From the NCBI GenBank assembly GCA_947388575.1, contig CANDSI010000068.1, positions 1 through 6,270 on the forward strand: 6,270 bases of DNA, given 5' to 3'. Positions 1 through 5,569 of the stretch are shown one piece after another (within the stretch, counting starts at the first letter, position 1; each line of letters starts with the position of its first letter). Both the position numbers and the translations under genes were made by a program. The notes below the pieces were generated by a model that worked only from the letters and a program-made list of their open reading frames with translations, did no database searches and had not been told where the DNA came from. The DNA is from an uncultured Mycoplasma sp. (GTDB taxonomy: Bacteria; Bacillota_I; Bacilli_A; RF39; UBA660).

Positions 1-3000
1 ACTCCTATTCCCTCTTTATATGTTATTTCTTCACTTAGATTTATTACTGTTACAACTACCTTGCTATCTATATTCTCATATTTTAATTCGGCAGTTGGAG
101 CAGTTTTGTCTATCCAGTTTACTTTAGCTTTGATAGTACCTCTATTTCCAGCTGTATCTCTAAATTCAAAAGTAAACTCACCATTTTCTTTAAATGTGTA
201 ACTCTTACTATTGCTGTTGTTAATTACTGTTGCATTTTCGTTAAAATCAATAGTTACAGTTACATCTTCATTGGTTAATGTTGTTTTACTATATGTTAAC
301 GTTGCATGAGGTGGCTCTAAATCTATCCAGTCAACTTTGGCAGTCGCACTTCCTTTATTACCTGCTCTATCAACAAATTCAAATGTAAACTCGCCATTTG
401 TATCAAATTCATGACGATATGGATTGATGTTTGTTATTATATTACCATTTTTATCTTTTACAAACCACTCATCATCTACGGTATATCCATCTAAAATATT
501 TCCCTCTGAATCTAAAACTTGGCCATTTTCATTAACGCTATAATTACTCTTATTTGTTATTGTTACTTCTTCACTAGTAATCAATGTTGCAATTACTTCT
601 TGATTTGTTGGTGAAGTGGTATTATATGTGATAGTTCCTGTTGGTGCTACTCTATCTATCCAATCAACTTTAGCTTTGGCACTACCTGTCTTATTATTAG
701 TTGTATCGATAAACTCAAATGTAAATTCGCCATTTTCTGTAAAGATATAGGTATCACTACCACCATTATTGGTTATTCTTATATCTTCTGTACTTTTATT
801 AATTAATCTTGCTGTAACATTTCCAGTCGTAGGTTCAGTCGGACTATATCCAACACCTGCGGTTGGATGTGGACTATTTGTTATATCTTGGAAGAAATTA
901 AACATTCTTGCTGCAATGAAGTTTCCACCACCTGCACTTGTAGTATTAACCCCTGTAATTCTTACATATTGAACAACTGGTCTTTCAGCAAATACTAAAT
1001 CTTTTGTAGTCATATTATTAGCTAAGTTTGCTATATATATTTCTTCCCAATTAGTACCATCCATACTTCCTTCAACTTTTATTCTTGTTATTCTACCATT
1101 TCCACCATCAGCAGGGACATATTCAATCGATGATAATGATATTGGTTTATCTAATTTGATAGCTATCCATTTATTACTATCAGAACCATTCCACGCACTA
1201 TGCCATCTTGTATTGTAATTACCATCTATTGCATAAGTAGCATTTCCATTTTGATTAGTTCCTGTTGCTTGACTTGATACACCATGGATTGAAAGATGTG
1301 ATACTGAAACATATTTTCTTGTGTCTGGTTGATTATCTTCTGTGAATGTATATGTTAAAATATTACTTGCTAATTTAGTTCCATTGGCTCTCTCTCTAAT
1401 TTGTAATGTTTTATTACCTGTATTATTTGGAGAAGCATCGGCATAACTTGTCCATGCATCATTTTCATTTTGACGCCATTCAAAGTTTAAATTTATACCC
1501 ATTATTCTGTTTTCTAAATCGTTGCGATAAAAATTGCTTTCAACAAGATTATTGTCTGTTATATCTATTGTATAAATATTTTCTGGAGAATAATTTACTC
1601 CTACTATATGGATTTTTATATCATCAGTTGCATTAATTCTATTTATTTCTTCATTACTTAAAAGTATTGAAGATTCACTGGTTGATGTCCATGTATTGCC
1701 TCCATCTAAACTATAATCCCAACGAACACCATTTCCTTCATATTTAGAACCTAATACTATTTTATTTGCATTTTCTCCTGTGAATGAGAAACTTGCTATA
1801 GAGTAATCACCTCTACCTAATAAATAGTTTGCCATTAGTCTTGTAATACCTGGTTGTAGTAAATTAGTGGTAATGGTAGTTCCAACTTTTGTTCCTTTTT
1901 CTAAACTAGCTTTTAAATAATTGGTATATGATGCATAATAGTTTGTTGGACTAATATTTGGAACAAGTAAATTTAATAAGTCAAACATTGGCACTGGAAA
2001 TTCATACATATTATCTGCTAAATACTTAGCTAAATTATAATAATCTTCTGCTGTTTTATTCTCGTTTTGTTGATATGTTCTGATTAAGCCATACCACGCA
2101 TTCATATTAATTGGTTGATATTCTAAAGCTTTACGATATATTTCTTCTAGTTTTACAACATCATCTTGATATAAATCTGCTAAAAGCATTACTTCTAAAG
2201 CCTTATTATAATTATCAATGTCGTTCAATCCTTCTTGAGCATATGGCACATATGTAACATTATAATATGAATCCCAGTTATTAGAACCCCAGCCTGCTAA
2301 AAGTCTTTCACTTTTTTCAGATGCTGTCCATCCACTTACATCATTTTTAATGCTCCACATTCCCTTGCCATCTGCAGTCTCAGAATACTCTAAATAGGCA
2401 GCATGTCCTGGTTGACCTATAACTCCTGATGGATTTCCTAAACTGGCATTTATGTTAGAACCTGTTTTTGATATTCCTCCACAAACAGAACCTTCTTCAA
2501 ATACTATCCATAATTTTGGTTTTCCTGTTTGGTATGTAATGTTATAAGCACCTAAATCATATTTGGTATTCCATTTACTATAATTTTCTTCAGAATAATA
2601 TTCAGACTTATTGTAGTTATAACCAAATCTATATGTTATATAATGATATGGGTCTGTTGTATAAGGTCCCCACCTTGAAGGGAACTTTCTAATATGGTGA
2701 TTTAACCATTCAATCTCTTCATCATCAATTATGTTGTTCATTACCCAACGCATTTCTTCAATACTTAATGTTTCAAATACTTTATTGATTAATAAATCGT
2801 TGGCGTGCATTTTTTTGTATACAGCATATCTTGTTGCAGCATCAGAACATTGATTTCCACCTACCCATAAGCATACATTTGAAGAATGAGTTAATGATAA
2901 AGATATTATCATTCTTTTATATAAGTTTCCTAATGTAGTATACTCAGTACTAGTAGTATTTTTTAAATCATCTTTATATAATGTGTATAACTTTATTAGA

Positions 3001-3926
3001 ACGTTTATGGAACTAATATAAGAACCTGTTGGAGTTCCACCTGTTATATAATATTTTAAAGCCTCTTTATCAGTCAATATCCATTCTAATGCTTCTTTAT
3101 TTTCTTCACTAATATGAGCCATTGCTTGTAACATACCATATTCTAATGATTTAACAAATTTACGTTGTAATAATGTCATTTCTTTTGTTGTTAATAAATC
3201 ATCATATGAAGAATTGGCTAAAATATTGTCGTATTCTTCTAAAGTCTTTATAAAACTATATGGTGCTTCACTAGCTTCTTCATCGTATCCTTCTTTATAT
3301 AATTTAGAGTTAGCATATACAGCATGGTCACCATCTAAATTGCCATTACTATTGGCATATAATTTAATATAGTTTTTATTGCTTATATTAATTTTGATAA
3401 ATTCTGCTTCAGTGTTTCCCTTTTTTACAGGAGGAGATACTAAAGTTTCTAAATCCCAATTTACTCCATCAGTAGAAGTGTATATTGAGAACTTTACACC
3501 ATTACCAGCGCTTCCACGACTGGCATCAACTCCATAATATGTAGAAAAGTAATCATAACCTAAACCACTTATGTCATAAACAACCGTACTTGTGGCATGA
3601 GCTGCGATACCTTTTAAAAAGCTTTTTGGTTGCCCATCAACTATTAAGGTTATTAATCCTTTGTTGTACTTAGTGTCTAAGTTTTTATCTAATGTTACTT
3701 GACCCCAACCCGTACTAGAATTATTTTTGTCATAAGGAATATCAGATAAATAAATGAAATCTTTTTGCTTTGGTAAATTTAGACTAACATTACCAAATGA
3801 TATGTTATTATTTGATTTTAAAGATATTCCTATAAATAATAAGGATATAATAATTATTAAGCCACACATAGATGCTAAAGTTATTTTTTCTTTATACTTT
3901 CTAACTAAACTCAAAACTTTTTCCAT
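1..3926 (-). CDS. Giant multidomain surface protein (NPCBM, transglutaminase-like core, CBM32-like, Ig-like repeats), C-terminus beyond window
   Basis: The open frame starts at ATG 3926 and leaves the window after 1308 codons, so the C-terminal end is unseen. An AGGA at 3937-3940 lies 10 nt before the ATG. Residues 1-14 are basic and residues 15-36 form one hydrophobic segment, read as an uncleaved anchor or signal peptide exporting the rest. The order is: NPCBM domain (about 57-210), helical region (about 215-460), a Cys/His core (about 470-535), TPR-like helices (about 590-625), an unassigned beta-rich stretch, an F5/8 type C domain (about 868-1013), and at least three Ig-like repeats (from about 1020). 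Sugar-binding modules plus stacked Ig-like repeats are known from cell-surface glycan-binding or glycan-processing proteins of gut Firmicutes. I see no glycosidase catalytic domain in this part. Exported, carbohydrate-binding is well supported; any enzymatic activity is inferred. It has its own promoter and follows the 331-codon gene after 116 nt. Confidence 0.93.
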   Translation of the reverse strand, partial: MEKVLSLVRKYKEKITLASMCGLIIIISLLFIGISLKSNNNISFGNVSLNLPKQKDFIYLSDIPYDKNNSSTGWGQVTLDKNLDTKYNKGLITLIVDGQPKSFLKGIAAHATSTVVYDISGLGYDYFSTYYGVDASRGSAGNGVKFSIYTSTDGVNWDLETLVSPPVKKGNTEAEFIKINISNKNYIKLYANSNGNLDGDHAVYANSKLYKEGYDEEASEAPYSFIKTLEEYDNILANSSYDDLLTTKEMTLLQRKFVKSLEYGMLQAMAHISEENKEALEWILTDKEALKYYITGGTPTGSYISSINVLIKLYTLYKDDLKNTTSTEYTTLGNLYKRMIISLSLTHSSNVCLWVGGNQCSDAATRYAVYKKMHANDLLINKVFETLSIEEMRWVMNNIIDDEEIEWLNHHIRKFPSRWGPYTTDPYHYITYRFGYNYNKSEYYSEENYSKWNTKYDLGAYNITYQTGKPKLWIVFEEGSVCGGISKTGSNINASLGNPSGVIGQPGHAAYLEYSETADGKGMWSIKNDVSGWTASEKSERLLAGWGSNNWDSYYNVTYVPYAQEGLNDIDNYNKALEVMLLADLYQDDVVKLEEIYRKALEYQPINMNAWYGLIRTYQQNENKTAEDYYNLAKYLADNMYEFPVPMFDLLNLLVPNISPTNYYASYTNYLKASLEKGTKVGTTITTNLLQPGITRLMANYLLGRGDYSIASFSFTGENANKIVLGSKYEGNGVRWDYSLDGGNTWTSTSESSILLSNEEINRINATDDIKIHIVGVNYSPENIYTIDITDNNLVESNFYRNDLENRIMGINLNFEWRQNENDAWTSYADASPNNTGNKTLQIRERANGTKLASNILTYTFTEDNQPDTRKYVSVSHLSIHGVSSQATGTNQNGNATYAIDGNYNTRWHSAWNGSDSNKWIAIKLDKPISLSSIEYVPADGGNGRITRIKVEGSMDGTNWEEIYIANLANNMTTKDLVFAERPVVQYVRITGVNTTSAGGGNFIAARMFNFFQDITNSPHPTAGVGYSPTEPTTGNVTARLINKSTEDIRITNNGGSDTYIFTENGEFTFEFIDTTNNKTGSAKAKVDWIDRVAPTGTITYNTTSPTNQEVIATLITSEEVTITNKSNYSVNENGQVLDSEGNILDGYTVDDEWFVKDKNGNIITNINPYRHEFDTNGEFTFEFVDRAGNKGSATAKVDWIDLEPPHATLTYSKTTLTNEDVTVTIDFNENATVINNSNSKSYTFKENGEFTFEFRDTAGNRGTIKAKVNWIDKTAPTAELKYENIDSKVVVTVINLSEEITYKEGIG
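108..737 (-). repeat. Three Ig-like repeat cores in the surface protein
   Basis: Three copies of a core of the form NGEFTFEF-x-D-(AGN)-x-G-x-x-x-AKV-(D/N)-WID occur at 654-737 (residues 1064-1091), 321-401 (1176-1202) and 108-188 (1247-1273). Each is followed by a proline-containing linker (APT or PPH) and a strand pair ending near TNxxVxxT. The copies differ at DNA level, so this is old protein-level duplication rather than recent copying. The spacing is 112 residues between the first two cores and 71 between the last two. Such repeats usually form a rigid stalk or extra binding surface. Confidence 0.85.
888..1325 (-). other. F5/8 type C (discoidin, CBM32-like) domain of the surface protein
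   Basis: Residues about 868-1013. Recognisable landmarks are NATYAIDGNYNTRWHSAW, then NKWIAIKLDKP, a SIEYVPA strand, VEGSMDGTNWEEI, and closing VQYVRITGV followed by an AARMFNFF strand. This is the standard order for the coagulation factor 5/8 type C fold, which binds galactosides and related sugars in many bacterial surface enzymes. Confidence 0.9.
2322..2519 (-). other. Transglutaminase-like Cys/His core of the surface protein
   Basis: Residues about 470-535. Cys482 sits in EEGSVCGGISKTGSN and His508 in VIGQPGHAAYLEY. A third polar pair, Asn528-Asp529, follows in NDVSGW. A Cys at a helix start, a His about 26 residues later and an Asp or Asn about 20 residues after that is the order of the transglutaminase-like thiol fold. 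From memory, the same block occurs with NPCBM domains in other Firmicutes surface proteins. Whether it is catalytic, and on what substrate, cannot be told from sequence. Confidence 0.6.
3297..3758 (-). other. NPCBM/NEW2 carbohydrate-binding domain of the surface protein
   Basis: Residues about 57-210. The signature is visible: YLSDIPYD, then STGWGQVTLDKN, then a GIAAHATSTVVYDISG stretch followed by FSTYYGVDAS and a 'SIYTSTDGVNW' strand. NPCBM domains are beta-sandwich modules first described at the N-terminus of glycosyl hydrolase family 98 proteins, and are predicted to bind sugars. Here the domain comes directly after the membrane segment, which places it close to the cell surface. Confidence 0.88.
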
Positions 3927-3955
3927 ATTTTTTCATTCCTGCCTTTTTTTATTTA

Positions 3956-3984
3956 ATTATACATTAAATTGTAAAGTTAATCAA
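3956..3984 (-). promoter_or_regulatory. Sigma-A type promoter of the giant surface protein gene
   Basis: On the minus strand, TTGATT (3984-3979) and a perfect TATAAT (3961-3956) are separated by 17 nt. The predicted start point near 3949 gives a leader of about 22 nt that contains the AGGA ribosome site. The surface protein can therefore be expressed independently of the upstream 331-codon gene. I see no strong terminator between the two; a short AT-only dyad at about 4008-4022 (TTATTAT / ATAATAA) is too weak to count. Confidence 0.8.
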
Positions 3985-4042
3985 TATTTTAAGTTTCTAA
4001 AAATTTAATTATTATGATAATAAAAAACGACTTAAAAATCAT

Positions 4043-5038
4043 TTAATTCGTTCTTCTATCTTGTTGGTTTTTACGCATTCTTTTTAATACCGGATTGTAA
4101 TTCAAAGCTATATTTGTTTGTTCTGCTCTTGAAAAATCAAGTTTAAATTTATCTGACTTTTTAAAGAAACATAGCATAGCTATTTTGTCATAAATATTTA
4201 TTGGGGTAATTCCATTTGCTAGTAATGTTAATTCTTGCCTTATTTCTTCAATAAATGTAAGCATTCTTGAATCATTAGCTTCTATTTCTGGGCCTATTTC
4301 ACTATACTTAATTTGTTCTAGTTTTTGCCACCATATAGGATATATTCCAAATTCATTTTTTCCTATTTCTAATTTTTTTTGATAACTTTCTTTTCCTAAA
4401 AAGCTAAAACTTGCTTTGGGCATAACAAATTTACTGCCAAACTCTATTACTATATTAGTAAAATCAATTTTTTTATTTCTTTCGGGATAAACGAAATGTT
4501 CTATTTTAAGATATTCACTATTAATATATAATCTTATCGTTTCCTCACTACTGTTATTATATTTAACTATTTCAACTTCATAATTGCTTGCTCCACGATT
4601 AAATGAAATTCTGATATTTTCTTTATTTAAGTTTCTAAAATTAAGATGAGACGAGATATTATACTCTTGTAATTGTTCTAAATAATCAGAACCTTTTATT
4701 CTAAATAATCCATCAATTTCTTCAAAAGAATCTTTTCTATTTTCAATATTATATGAAAATAAATTATAATAAGTGCTGTAGTTTCCTTCGATTTTCCCCA
4801 TTGGAGTATATAAAACAAAAGGCATGTCTGATTGAAGCGAGTCTATAAAATGTGCATAAGTTTGTCCTTCTATGTATCCGACAAACAGCCCTCTACTAAA
4901 AAAATTAATACGATATGGATGTTCCTCAGTATTAGCTGGTTGCCATCCATCTATATATATATTATAAGCATCAGCAAAAATAATAGTTTTTTGCACAACT
5001 TCTTTATTCATAAATTCTTTAAAAGCAAATTTTTCCAT
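4043..5038 (-). CDS. Hypothetical protein, 331 residues, cytoplasmic, no family recognised
   Basis: I do not recognise this gene. The start at 5038 is well supported by AAGGAG (5051-5046), 7 nt before the ATG, and by an extended -10 promoter just upstream. There is no signal peptide or membrane segment. The N-terminal third mixes short helices with hydrophobic strands (KTIIFADAYNIYIDGW, then RGLFVGYIEG). Residues about 110-225 look beta-rich with alternating polar and hydrophobic residues. The last 100 residues are helical, with an aromatic GIYPIWWQKLEQIKY segment, and the tail is very basic (KRMRKNQQDRR), which could contact nucleic acid or ribosomes. I see no enzyme motif such as a Walker box or metal-binding cluster. 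It is monocistronic by its own promoter, although readthrough into the surface protein gene is possible because no convincing terminator follows. Confidence 0.85.
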   Translation of the reverse strand: MEKFAFKEFMNKEVVQKTIIFADAYNIYIDGWQPANTEEHPYRINFFSRGLFVGYIEGQTYAHFIDSLQSDMPFVLYTPMGKIEGNYSTYYNLFSYNIENRKDSFEEIDGLFRIKGSDYLEQLQEYNISSHLNFRNLNKENIRISFNRGASNYEVEIVKYNNSSEETIRLYINSEYLKIEHFVYPERNKKIDFTNIVIEFGSKFVMPKASFSFLGKESYQKKLEIGKNEFGIYPIWWQKLEQIKYSEIGPEIEANDSRMLTFIEEIRQELTLLANGITPINIYDKIAMLCFFKKSDKFKLDFSRAEQTNIALNYNPVLKRMRKNQQDRRTN

Positions 5039-5058
5039 TGTTGTTCTCCTTAGTATTT

Positions 5059-5087
5059 ATTATAACATACTAATTTTTTAATGTATA
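5059..5087 (-). promoter_or_regulatory. Extended -10 promoter of the 331-codon gene
   Basis: On the minus strand, TATACA (5087-5082) is followed after 17 nt by TATAAT (5064-5059), preceded by TGT, so the -10 reads TGTTATAAT. The predicted start point near 5052 falls directly at the AAGGAG ribosome site, giving a leader of about 14 nt. The promoter is divergent from the plus-strand promoter at 5175-5202, which has the identical TGTTATAAT. Confidence 0.8.
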
Positions 5088-5174
5088 TTAGTTTATAAAT
5101 AATTATATTTTTTAATTTACTCTTTTAGTTTCTGTTTTAGTAAAAACTACCAAAGATATTTTGCATACATTTGT
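5088..5174. other. AT-rich spacer between divergent promoters
   Basis: No ORF with a ribosome site is visible. The stretch is nearly all A/T and lies upstream of two divergent promoters, so it may supply UP-element-like contacts. A weak dyad TAGTTT / AAACTA lies at about 5127-5150. Nothing else is supported. Confidence 0.5.
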
Positions 5175-5202
5175 TTGTAAAATGTGAATTTTGTGTTATA
5201 AT
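5175..5202 (+). promoter_or_regulatory. Plus-strand extended -10 promoter of a truncated gene
   Basis: TTGTAA (5175-5180), a 16-nt spacer and TATAAT (5197-5202) with an upstream TGT (5194-5196). The predicted start point is near 5209, immediately at a GGTGAT ribosome site (5209-5214). The -35 box is embedded in a perfect inverted repeat, ACATTT (5167-5172) and AAATGT (5180-5185) with a 7-nt centre, which could be an operator. The promoter looks intact although the gene it serves is cut short. Confidence 0.72.
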
Positions 5203-5218
5203 ATTAATGGTGATAAAT

Positions 5219-5263
5219 ATGGAGTTACAAGAAAAATTAAAGATACTTGCTGATGTAAGTTAA
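5219..5263 (+). pseudogene. 5' remnant of a radical-SAM 'DNA modification/repair' protein gene
   Basis: Downstream of a good promoter and a GGTGAT ribosome site (5209-5214, 4 nt before the ATG) lies a 14-codon frame reading MELQEKLKILADVS, then TAA. The first 12 residues match, from memory, the conserved start of the putative DNA modification/repair radical-SAM family that is often linked to uracil-DNA glycosylase; these proteins begin with a pattern like 'M..EKL.ILADAAKYDVSCSSSG'. Here the frame goes from ILAD straight to VS and stops, as if AAKYD had been lost and the remainder, several hundred codons including the Cys motifs, had been deleted. No further homologous sequence is visible downstream. 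The alternative is a genuine short or leader peptide. An in-frame ATG at 5207 would add four residues, but it overlaps the ribosome site and the likely transcription start. Confidence 0.55.
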
Positions 5264-5360
5264 AACTTTTTATTTTTGAGTATTTAAGCACTTTTTGGCA
5301 CCATGTCTCTTATAATAAATATATTTACATTATTAACTTATTGGTAAAATTTTCTTACCC
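5264..5360. other. Non-coding stretch between the gene remnant and the small-RNA promoter
   Basis: No coding frame with a ribosome site is seen on either strand. It contains GAGTATTTAA at 5278-5287, whose exact inverse TTAAATACTC lies at 5365-5374, and a 5-bp hairpin GGTAA / TTACC at 5343-5359 with no T tract. It may be degraded DNA left after loss of the gene that began at 5219. Confidence 0.45.
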
Positions 5361-5389
5361 TTGATTAAATACTCTATTTATTTTATAAT
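5361..5389 (+). promoter_or_regulatory. Plus-strand promoter of the predicted small RNA
   Basis: TTGATT (5361-5366), a 17-nt spacer and TATAAT (5384-5389). The same hexamer pair and spacing precede the surface protein gene. The predicted start point is near G5396. No ORF with a ribosome site follows before the terminator at 5448-5481, which favours a non-coding product. Confidence 0.72.
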
Positions 5390-5416
5390 ATTATTGTGAT
5401 ATGTTTTATCACACAG

Positions 5417-5443
5417 AAAAACTCATATATAATTATATGAGTT
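5417..5443 (-). terminator. Minus-strand terminator after the small peptide gene
   Basis: On the minus strand, the perfect 10-bp stem AACTCATATA / TATATGAGTT with loop ATTA is followed by five T (5421-5417, overlapping the stem end) and then C. The stem is AT-rich and the T tract is short, so efficiency may be moderate. It lies 20 nt after the peptide stop codon and would end the RHH-peptide transcript inside the region opposite the small RNA. Confidence 0.6.
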
Positions 5444-5447
5444 GGCT

Positions 5448-5481
5448 AAGTACTTATTTTTATTAATAAGTGCTTTTTTTT
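5448..5481 (+). terminator. Rho-independent terminator, plus strand
   Basis: The stem pairs 5448-5458 with 5465-5475 (AAGTACTTAT against ATAAGTGCTT plus one outer-loop pair, with a single G-U pair). A 6-nt loop joins the arms, and a run of eight T ends at 5481. This is the strongest terminator in the window. It would end both the small RNA and any readthrough from the promoter at 5175-5202. Its DNA also encodes the last codons of the opposing peptide. Confidence 0.85.
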
Positions 5482-5531
5482 AGCTCTTTTATTAATATGG
5501 TTAGAGCTAATATTATTGATATAACTTCCAT
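5463..5531 (-). CDS. Small hydrophobic peptide, 22 residues, candidate type I toxin
   Basis: A 22-codon frame begins at ATG 5531. It starts MEVISIILALTILI, a short hydrophobic helix, and ends with the polar basic tail KELKKSTY. The ribosome site AGGAGGTG (5546-5539, 7 nt before the ATG) is an 8-nt match to the ideal Shine-Dalgarno sequence, unusually strong, and a second AAAGGAGG lies at 5558-5551. Such strong translation signals on so short a frame argue that it is really expressed. It lies 38 nt after the RHH gene with no clear promoter between, so it is probably co-transcribed. The overlapping convergent small RNA, hydrophobic segment and lysine tail suit a type I toxin of the Gram-positive kind. 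I cannot place it in the Fst, TxpA or BsrG sequence families, and the hydrophobic stretch is short (about 13 residues). Alternatives are a small membrane regulator or a leader peptide. Confidence 0.6.
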   Translation of the reverse strand: MEVISIILALTILIKELKKSTY

Positions 5532-5538
5532 GTTAATC

Positions 5539-5558
5539 CACCTCCTAATTCCTCCTTT
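5539..5558 (-). promoter_or_regulatory. Tandem Shine-Dalgarno sequences before the small peptide
   Basis: On the minus strand, AAAGGAGG (5558-5551) and AGGAGGTG (5546-5539) are separated by only 4 nt (AATT). The downstream one sets the ATG at 5531. The upstream one has no start codon at proper distance, so it may act as a ribosome standby site, or it may be a relic of duplication. Confidence 0.75.
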
Positions 5559-5569
5559 CTTAAATTAAG

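Larger units (their letters stand above)
5396..5481 (+). ncRNA. Predicted ~85-nt structured small RNA, antisense to the small peptide mRNA
   Basis: It is bounded by a sigma-A type promoter and an intrinsic terminator. The predicted RNA folds into three consecutive hairpins. The first is TGTGATA / TATCACA (5395-5401 and 5407-5413), at the very 5' end. The second is a 10-bp stem, AACTCATATA / TATATGAGTT (5420-5429 and 5434-5443), with a TAAT loop. The third is the terminator stem. The RNA is complementary to the last 19 nt of the 22-codon minus-strand ORF (5463-5481) and to its whole 3' UTR, so the two transcripts should overlap by about 65 nt. This is the layout of RatA or SR4 type antitoxin RNAs. 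There is no complement to the peptide's ribosome site, so any control would act through 3' duplex formation, mRNA decay or long-range effects. The function is inferred. Confidence 0.6.

Noticed and set aside
769..972. Plus-strand open frame of 67 codons
   Set aside because: It lies antisense within the F5/8 type C and Ig-like coding region, has no ribosome site, and the minus-strand frame has clear domains.
1406..1636. Plus-strand open frame of 76 codons
   Set aside because: It is fully antisense to the surface protein gene, has no Shine-Dalgarno sequence, and has a composition typical of shadow frames.
3855..3880. Cys21 in the first hydrophobic segment as a lipoprotein attachment site
   Set aside because: The preceding residues are LASM. 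Methionine at -1 does not fit a lipobox, and the hydrophobic segment continues for 15 residues after the Cys.
3901..3936. Alternative ATG at 3936, upstream and out of frame with the surface protein
   Set aside because: The frame closes after 11 codons and the AGGA directly abuts its ATG, so initiation there is unlikely.
3754..4008. Plus-strand open frame of 84 codons over the surface protein start
   Set aside because: It overlaps the NPCBM start, membrane segment and minus-strand promoter in antisense; no ribosome site precedes it.
4832..5053. Plus-strand open frame of 73 codons
   Set aside because: It is antisense to the well-supported start of the 331-codon gene and lacks a ribosome site.
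5130..5150. GTTTTAG-like sequence resembling part of a type II CRISPR repeat
   Set aside because: It is a single copy with no spaced repeats, so there is no CRISPR array in the window.
5278..5476. Inverted repeats (GAGTATTTAA / TTAAATACTC and AAGCACTT / AAGTGCTT) as ends of a miniature transposon
   Set aside because: The repeats are short and not nested at a common boundary, and no target-site duplication is visible.
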